The notes below the pieces were generated by a model that made no database searches, was not told where the DNA came from, and saw nothing but the letters and a program-made list of their open reading frames with translations. A stretch of 64,000 bases of DNA, from positions 2,232,001 through 2,296,000 of the forward strand of contig NZ_CP040936.1 of NCBI RefSeq assembly GCF_006352025.1. Direction: 5' to 3'. The stretch comes from Hymenobacter sp. DG01 (lineage in GTDB: Bacteria > Bacteroidota > Bacteroidia > Cytophagales > Hymenobacteraceae). How positions within the stretch are numbered: position 1 is the first letter of the stretch; each line of letters opens with the position of its first letter. Below, piece after piece: positions 59,225 to 64,000 of this stretch. Made by a program: the position numbers and the translations under genes.

Positions 59225-61525
59225 ATGAACTCTTTTCCCGGTCCGGGCCGTCTGCTGACGGCCGCCAGCTTTGTGCTGGGTAGCGCCCTTGCTGCTGCGG
59301 CCCAAACTCCCGATGCTTCCACGGCCCCCGTGCGCGGGCAGGTGCTCGATGGTAGTACCAACTCGCCCGTACCGGGCGCGGTAGTGCGCTGGCTGAGCGC
59401 CCCTACTACCGCCGCCACCACTGATGACCAGGGCTCTTTTTCCCTGGCCCGCCCTATGGGCTCCGACGCCCGCCTGATTATCAACTTCCTGGGCTACCTC
59501 CCCGATACGGTGCAAGCCCCCGGGAGTAGCTACCTGCGCATCCCGCTGCGCCGCTCCGCTGAGCTGGGCGAGGTAACGGTGGAAGGCCGCGCCCCCTCCT
59601 ACTCTGGCCTCACGCCCACCAATACCCAGGTTATCACCAGCCGCGACCTGACCAAATCGGCCTGCTGCAACCTGGCCGAAAGCTTTGAAACAAACGCCTC
59701 CGTAGAGGTTTCTACCACCGATGCCGTGTCGGGCGCCAAGCAGATTCAGCTGCTGGGTCTGGATGGGGCTTACTCCCTGCTTACCATTGATAACCAGCCG
59801 GCGCTGCGCGGGCTGGCCTCGCCTTACCGCCTAGGCTACTTGGCTGGCCCCTGGATTGAGAGCATCGATATTATCAAAGGCATGGGCTCGGTGGTGAATG
59901 GCTACGAAAGCATTTCGGGCCAGGTGAATGTGCGCCTCAAGGAGCCCGATAAAGCTGAGCGGCTGCTGTTTAACGCCTATGGCAACGACCTGGGTAAGTT
60001 CGACATCAACCTGAACCTGGCCACGCCCATCAGCAAAAAGGTAAGCACCGCTCTGCTGCTGCACACCGACCACCTGGGCCGCCGCGTGGACCGCAACCAG
60101 GACGGCTTCCTGGACCTGCCGCTGGCTACCCAGTACAACCTGTTCAACAAGTGGAAATACCTCTCGGGCAAAGGGTTGGTAATGGAGGTAGGGGTAGGCG
60201 CTCTGCGGGAAACGCGCCAGGGCGGCCAGCTGGGATACCGCGAGGAAAACCCCGGTGGCTTCTACGGCACCACCCAGGAAACCAACCGCTACACCGGCTA
60301 CGCCAAAACCAGCTACACCTGGCCCGGCCGGCCCTACCAGAGCCTGGGGCTGATGCTCAGCGGCACTGACCATGATTTTACTTCCCGCTATGGGGTGCGG
60401 ACCTACGATGGCACCCAGCGCACCGGGCAGGCTACCTTGCTGTTCCAGAGCATCATTGGTACCACGGCCCACACCTACCGCGCGGGCCTGAGCTTCCTGC
60501 ACGACGACTACCGCGAGGTGTACAAAACCGGCTTCACCTATCCCACCGAAACGCCCGCCCAGCGCTACGCCCGGGAGCACCGCAACCGCCTGGAGCAGGT
60601 GCCCGGCGCCTTCGCGGAGTACACCTACCAGAACAGCCGCAACCTGACGGTGGTAGGCGGCCTGCGCCTCGACCGTCACAACCTCTACGGCTGGTACCTC
60701 ACTCCGCGCCTGAACGTGAAGTACGACCCAGCCAAAAACACTGTGCTGCGCCTGGCCGCCGGCCGGGGCTTCCGCACAGCCAACCCCATTGCCGAAAACT
60801 CCGGCATGCTGGTCAGCTCCCGTGAGTTTGTGATTAGCCCGGTGCTACGGCCCGAAACGGCCTGGAACGTGGGTGGCTCCTTCACGCAGTATTTCAACGC
60901 CTTCGGCCGCCCGGGTACGTTCATCACCGACTACTACCACACCGAGTTTCAGAACCAGGTAGTAACGGACCCTTATACCAACCCCGAGCAGCTGATTATC
61001 ACCAACCTGGATGTTACGGGCGGGCGCTCCTACTCGCGCAGCTTCCAGGCTGAGGTGCAGGTTGAGCCGGTGAAAGGGCTGCACGCCAAAGCCGCCTACA
61101 AGTACCTTGACGTAAAGACCACCTATAATGGCGAACTGCTGCCCAAGGTGCTCACGCCCCGGCACCGGCTGTTCCTGAACCTGGGCTACGCTACTGCCTT
61201 CGATAAGTGGCGGGCCGATTTCACGGTGCAGGGTTTCGGCAAGCGCCCCCTGGCCCACGCGCCGGGCGGCGAAGGCCACTTGCACGGCTCGGGCGAAAGT
61301 ACGCTGTCCTTTGCTCCGCGCTACGCCCTGCTCAACACCCAGCTCACCCGCGCTTTCAAACGGTTTGAGGTGTACGCGGGGGTAGAGAACCTGACCAACT
61401 ACCGCCAGCGCAACCCCATTCAGGGTGCCTACGCCCCCTTCGGCCCTGACTTTGACGCGGCCATGATCTGGGGGCCGATTTATGGTCGCATGACTTACGC
61501 CGGCCTGCGGTTTACCATTAACTAG
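59225..61525 (+). CDS. TonB-dependent receptor of the metal-uptake cluster
   Basis: A protein of 766 residues. A signal peptide (about 1-28) and a carboxypeptidase-regulatory-like domain (about 35-110, VLDGSTNSPVPGAVVRW) are followed by a plug (about 130-240, with IESIDIIKGMGSVVNG) and a barrel ending TYAGLRFTIN. A Cys pair in SACCNLAESF opens the plug region and may sense or bind a metal. It follows the HYC_CC_PP gene by 81 bp. Confidence 0.93.
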   Translation: MNSFPGPGRLLTAASFVLGSALAAAAQTPDASTAPVRGQVLDGSTNSPVPGAVVRWLSAPTTAATTDDQGSFSLARPMGSDARLIINFLGYLPDTVQAPGSSYLRIPLRRSAELGEVTVEGRAPSYSGLTPTNTQVITSRDLTKSACCNLAESFETNASVEVSTTDAVSGAKQIQLLGLDGAYSLLTIDNQPALRGLASPYRLGYLAGPWIESIDIIKGMGSVVNGYESISGQVNVRLKEPDKAERLLFNAYGNDLGKFDINLNLATPISKKVSTALLLHTDHLGRRVDRNQDGFLDLPLATQYNLFNKWKYLSGKGLVMEVGVGALRETRQGGQLGYREENPGGFYGTTQETNRYTGYAKTSYTWPGRPYQSLGLMLSGTDHDFTSRYGVRTYDGTQRTGQATLLFQSIIGTTAHTYRAGLSFLHDDYREVYKTGFTYPTETPAQRYAREHRNRLEQVPGAFAEYTYQNSRNLTVVGGLRLDRHNLYGWYLTPRLNVKYDPAKNTVLRLAAGRGFRTANPIAENSGMLVSSREFVISPVLRPETAWNVGGSFTQYFNAFGRPGTFITDYYHTEFQNQVVTDPYTNPEQLIITNLDVTGGRSYSRSFQAEVQVEPVKGLHAKAAYKYLDVKTTYNGELLPKVLTPRHRLFLNLGYATAFDKWRADFTVQGFGKRPLAHAPGGEGHLHGSGESTLSFAPRYALLNTQLTRAFKRFEVYAGVENLTNYRQRNPIQGAYAPFGPDFDAAMIWGPIYGRMTYAGLRFTIN

Positions 61526-61545
61526 CGTCGGGCTTTACCGGCGCG

Positions 61546-61553
61546 TACATTTG
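61546..61553 (+). promoter_or_regulatory. -7 promoter box for the HMA gene
   Basis: TACATTTG matches TAnnTTTG 60 bp upstream of the heavy-metal-associated gene, which suggests its own promoter inside the cluster. Confidence 0.5.
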
Positions 61554-61613
61554 GCACGCTTCTTTCACCAGGGCAGCCGGCACTTTCTTTTAACCCCTTG
61601 CTGTTTCTTCTTT

Positions 61614-61985
61614 ATGAAACTTCTGACTTCCTTCTTCCTCGCTTTCTCCTTCCTGTTCCTTTCCGTTAGCACGTTTGCCCAGGGCAGCAAGCCCAAGGCC
61701 AAAGGCCCGGCCACGGAAACGCTGCAGGTGAAAACCTCGGCCGTGTGCGACATGTGCAAGTCGCGTCTGGAAAAGGCCATGGCCTACGAGAAGGGCGTGC
61801 AGCAAGCCAACCTCGACGTTCCGAGCAAAATCCTGACGGTTACCTACCGCCCCGATAAAACCTCCGCTGATGCCCTCCGCGCCGCCGTGCAGCAAACCGG
61901 CTACGATGCCGACGACAAAACTGCTGAGGCCCGCGCCTACGACCGGCTACCCGACTGCTGCAAGAAAACCAACGCCACTCACTAG
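61614..61985 (+). CDS. Heavy-metal-associated (HMA) domain protein
   Basis: A protein of 123 residues with a signal peptide (about 1-23, ending TFAQ) and an HMA fold: the CxxC site is in VCDMCKSRLEKAM (near 47-50), followed by beta-alpha-beta segments and a Cys pair in PDCCKKT near the end. This is a periplasmic metal-binding (probably copper) protein or chaperone. The ATG at 61614 (MKLLTSF) opens the signal peptide. A terminator follows. Confidence 0.88.
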   Translation: MKLLTSFFLAFSFLFLSVSTFAQGSKPKAKGPATETLQVKTSAVCDMCKSRLEKAMAYEKGVQQANLDVPSKILTVTYRPDKTSADALRAAVQQTGYDADDKTAEARAYDRLPDCCKKTNATH

Positions 61986-62006
61986 TCTGGCCTGAGTCAT
62001 ATCCAT

Positions 62007-62043
62007 AGAAAAGCCCGTCTGCACCTTGCAGGCGGGCTTTTTC
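62007..62043. terminator. Bidirectional terminator
   Basis: AGAAAAGCCCGTCTGCA pairs with TGCAGGCGGGCTTTTTCT (one wobble) around a short loop, with A/T tracts. It closes both the HMA gene and the convergent hypothetical gene. Confidence 0.85.
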
Positions 62044-62063
62044 TGTGATGAAGGACCATGGAT

Positions 62064-62639
62064 TCAGGCAGCGGCCGGTGGAACGGGCACCATCTGGATT
62101 TCGAACTGCAGGTTGGCCTGAAACGCCAGCGGACGCGTGAGGCGGCGGCGGTTGGTACCCGAAATTTCGAGGGTAAACCACTCGGAGCGCAGAAACTCCA
62201 GCAGATTCGGCTGGCCCTGCAGCTCCATATCAATACGCGAGGAGTGGATGTTGTGGGGGCCGAAGGTGGCAATGGGAATTTTGCGGCTGTTGGCCGTCAG
62301 GAAGCAGCTGCCGCTTTCCAGCGCCCCCAGGGTGGGCGTACCCCGGCCAATGGCCTGGCCCGCCGGCTGGTCCCAGGTCAGGTAGGCCTCGCGCAGGGTA
62401 ACCGCCGTAACGCTGGGGTGAGTTAGCGAGGCCAGGCATGGCAGCGTGCCGGGCAAGGTGGTTTCGCACAGAAAAATCAGGTCCATGCCGGGGTCTATCC
62501 GGAGGTTGATGGCCCGGGTGCTCAGCCCAAACGCCGTGCGCAACGACCGGCGCAAACCTTCGTGGTGGGCAATGGTGAGTGTTACGCCGAGCACTACGGG
62601 CTGCGCGGCGGACGGGGCGGGGGCAGGAATAGTTTTCAT
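62064..62639 (-). CDS. Hypothetical protein
   Basis: A protein of 191 residues, without signal peptide or membrane segment. The sequence is beta-rich: VVLGVTLTIAHHEGLRR, LTANSRKIPIATFGP and QFEIQMVPVPPAAA are the clearest segments. No family is recognised. The gene stands alone between the metal cluster and the LytTR regulator; the 266-bp gap on its upstream side is AT-rich and serves the regulator. Confidence 0.62.
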   Translation of the reverse strand: MKTIPAPAPSAAQPVVLGVTLTIAHHEGLRRSLRTAFGLSTRAINLRIDPGMDLIFLCETTLPGTLPCLASLTHPSVTAVTLREAYLTWDQPAGQAIGRGTPTLGALESGSCFLTANSRKIPIATFGPHNIHSSRIDMELQGQPNLLEFLRSEWFTLEISGTNRRRLTRPLAFQANLQFEIQMVPVPPAAA

Positions 62640-62905
62640 AGCCGGAACGGACGAAAAGAACTACCCACTCAGCAGCGGACAGCAATAGGCTAAAAGCAGC
62701 GAAAATCTGTAACGACAGTATTTCTGTTTACGGAAGAAGTTAACAATGTACTACTTATAGAACCCATCAAAGTATAGCAACTCCCGCATAAAGTAGACCA
62801 GCAAACTCCTGAACCCGTCTAAAATTGTTTTCTTTCAATAAATAATAAGACGATTCGATTTTATCTTTTTATATTGAGGCTATTCTCCGGAACGATAGTG
62901 CTCAT
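62640..62905. other. AT-rich gap upstream of a LytTR regulator
   Basis: 266 bp separate the divergent hypothetical gene and the regulator. It is AT-rich in its right half. TATCTTTT (62862-62869) resembles a -7 box with one mismatch, 36 bp before the regulator ATG. No gene is seen. Confidence 0.4.
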
Positions 62906-63643
62906 ATGAAGATCACCTGCCTGCTTCTCGATGACGATCCGCTTGTGCTGGACCTGTTACAGGCCTACGTGGTGATGACCGACATCCTGGATGTAAAAGC
63001 CGCTTTCACTGACCCGCTGGACGCGCACCGCTACCTCATGGAAAACCAGGTGCAGGTGCTGTTTTCGGATGTGACCATGCCCCACCTCAGCGGGCTGGAT
63101 TTAGTTCGCTCCCTGCAGCAACCTCCGCTGGTGGTGCTCATGACGGCCTACCCCCAATACGCCATGGAAGGCTTTAACCTCGATGTCATCGACTTTTTGC
63201 TGAAGCCTATTTCCCTGGACCGCTTTCTGCGGGCCGTAAATAAGGTAGCCGGTATTCTGCGCGTGAACACCGTGGGCTCCGACGCCCAGGCCGATGCCCT
63301 GACTGGCTGGGGTTCCTTCTTTATCCGCACCGATGCCCAGTTTGTGCGCCTGCACTACCGCGAGGTGCTCTACATTGAGGCCCTGAAGGACTTCACCAAA
63401 ATCAATACGTCGGATGGCCGTACGCACCTGACGCTGGTCAACCTGAAAAACCTGGAAGAGCAGCTGCCGCCGGGCCTCTTCATCCGGACGCACCGCTCCT
63501 ACCTGGTCAACGCAGCCCGCATTGATTCCGTCAGTAACCTGGAGGTGAAGGTAGGCGGCCACGCCCTGCCCCTGGGACAAACCTACCGGGAACGGGTAAC
63601 GGAGCGCATCGTGAACCGCTCCCTGATCCGGCGCCAGAACTAG
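62906..63643 (+). CDS. LytTR-family response regulator
   Basis: A protein of 245 residues: receiver domain 1 to about 120 with acidic DDD at 9-11, phospho-acceptor Asp in LFSDVTMPHLSG (near 55) and Lys in FLLKPIS (near 105), then LytTR DNA-binding domain about 145-240 (FIRTDAQFVRLHY, FIRTHRSYLVN). No kinase is encoded within the window. Its stop overlaps the end of the convergent CrtW-like gene by 4 bp. Confidence 0.94.
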   Translation: MKITCLLLDDDPLVLDLLQAYVVMTDILDVKAAFTDPLDAHRYLMENQVQVLFSDVTMPHLSGLDLVRSLQQPPLVVLMTAYPQYAMEGFNLDVIDFLLKPISLDRFLRAVNKVAGILRVNTVGSDAQADALTGWGSFFIRTDAQFVRLHYREVLYIEALKDFTKINTSDGRTHLTLVNLKNLEEQLPPGLFIRTHRSYLVNAARIDSVSNLEVKVGGHALPLGQTYRERVTERIVNRSLIRRQN

Positions 63644-64000
63644 GCAGCGGCTTTTTCCGCGGCTTCCTTGGCCCGCCACAGCCGCCACCACGGCAGGTAG
63701 GGCTGGTCATGGTGCTCGTAGTGATACCCGAAAAAGTAGCAGCTCACGAAAGCCCATATATGCTGCCGCAACTGGCTGCGCGACTTATGCGGGTTCTCGG
63801 GGGCATGCTCGCCGCGGTGAGGCAGGTAGGTACCGAAGTAAAACAGCTGCAGCGTAGCTAGCACGGCCGGTACCATCCAGAAGGCAATAACGTTGGCCTG
63901 CGGGAAAAACAGCTTCAGCACGTTATACGTGAGGGCCATCAGCAGCACCTGCGCCACGGTTACGTAGTTCCAGGCAAAGCGCACAAACCAAAACAGAAAG
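63640..64000 (-). CDS. crtW: Beta-carotene ketolase (CrtW)-like, 5' part outside window
   Basis: The C-terminal about 120 residues are visible and the frame stays open to the window edge; the GTG at 63984 is internal. The sequence has LFYFGTYLPHR and FFGYHYEHHDQPYLPWWRL, close to the CrtW carotenoid ketolase ends as I remember them. The last His box (YHYEHH) should bind di-iron. It may give the red keto-carotenoids of Hymenobacter. A general fatty-acid desaturase/hydroxylase is the alternative. Confidence 0.75.
   Translation of the reverse strand, partial: FLFWFVRFAWNYVTVAQVLLMALTYNVLKLFFPQANVIAFWMVPAVLATLQLFYFGTYLPHRGEHAPENPHKSRSQLRQHIWAFVSCYFFGYHYEHHDQPYLPWWRLWRAKEAAEKAAA

Overview
The window looks like chromosomal DNA of a GC-rich member of the Bacteroidota, most likely Hymenobacter or a close relative (Cytophagales). 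The grounds are: two type IX secretion (T9SS) sorting domains (a type A tail on a subtilase, a gliding-motility-type tail on a 963-residue adhesin-like protein), TonB-dependent receptors, LytTR response regulators, a five-helix cytochrome b succinate dehydrogenase, a CrtW-like carotenoid ketolase, Bacteroidota-type -7 promoter boxes (TAnnTTTG) upstream of many genes, and almost no Shine-Dalgarno sequences. No rRNA, tRNA, CRISPR array, insertion sequence or prophage was recognised.

Layout. 1-4.1 kb: the end of a LytTR regulator, a small lipoprotein and a T9SS-exported subtilase. 4.1-6.5 kb: umuD-umuC translesion polymerase genes, divergent from a small conserved-looking protein, with a palindrome between them. 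6.6-10.9 kb: a DUF2459-like protein, a small membrane protein, and a TonB receptor followed by a bifunctional NadR-type NAD-salvage protein. 11.0-14.5 kb: a two-gene exosortase K / MSEP-CTERM unit with a good promoter. 14.5-16.7 kb: three accessory genes, one AT-richer than its surroundings. 16.9-31.7 kb: mostly single metabolic and membrane genes (aconitase, thioredoxin-like lipoprotein, FUSC protein, acetyltransferase, metallo-hydrolase, P450, polyprenyl synthase, hydrolase, FolK, FabD). Two related imperfect palindromes lie here, as does an AT-rich block that extends FolK by about 175 residues. 31.7-34.7 kb: the large T9SS type B protein. 34.8-38.5 kb: the sdhCAB operon. 38.5-41.7 kb: an FMN reductase, a dihaem peroxidase, an acyltransferase and a 59-residue lipoprotein.

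41.8-58.4 kb holds the complete division and cell-wall (dcw) cluster on the minus strand: mraZ-rsmH-ftsL-ftsI-murE-mraY-murD-ftsW-murG-murC-ftsQ-ftsA-ftsZ. Upstream of mraZ are three 10-bp-spaced TGGT(A/G) repeats that look like a MraZ operator. murF, murB and ddl are absent. 58.7-62.0 kb: a probable metal (copper?) cluster made of a HYC_CC_PP-type protein, a TonB receptor and a heavy-metal-associated protein. The window closes with an unknown protein, a second LytTR regulator and the 3' end of a CrtW-like gene.

The least explained items are: the exosortase K pair, whose only evident substrate combines a roughly ten-helix membrane domain with a VIT/von Willebrand-like ectodomain; the FolK fusion in AT-rich DNA; the paired palindromic repeats; the umuDC-divergent small gene; and a strong excess of the heptamer GGGGTAG/CTACCCC across the window.
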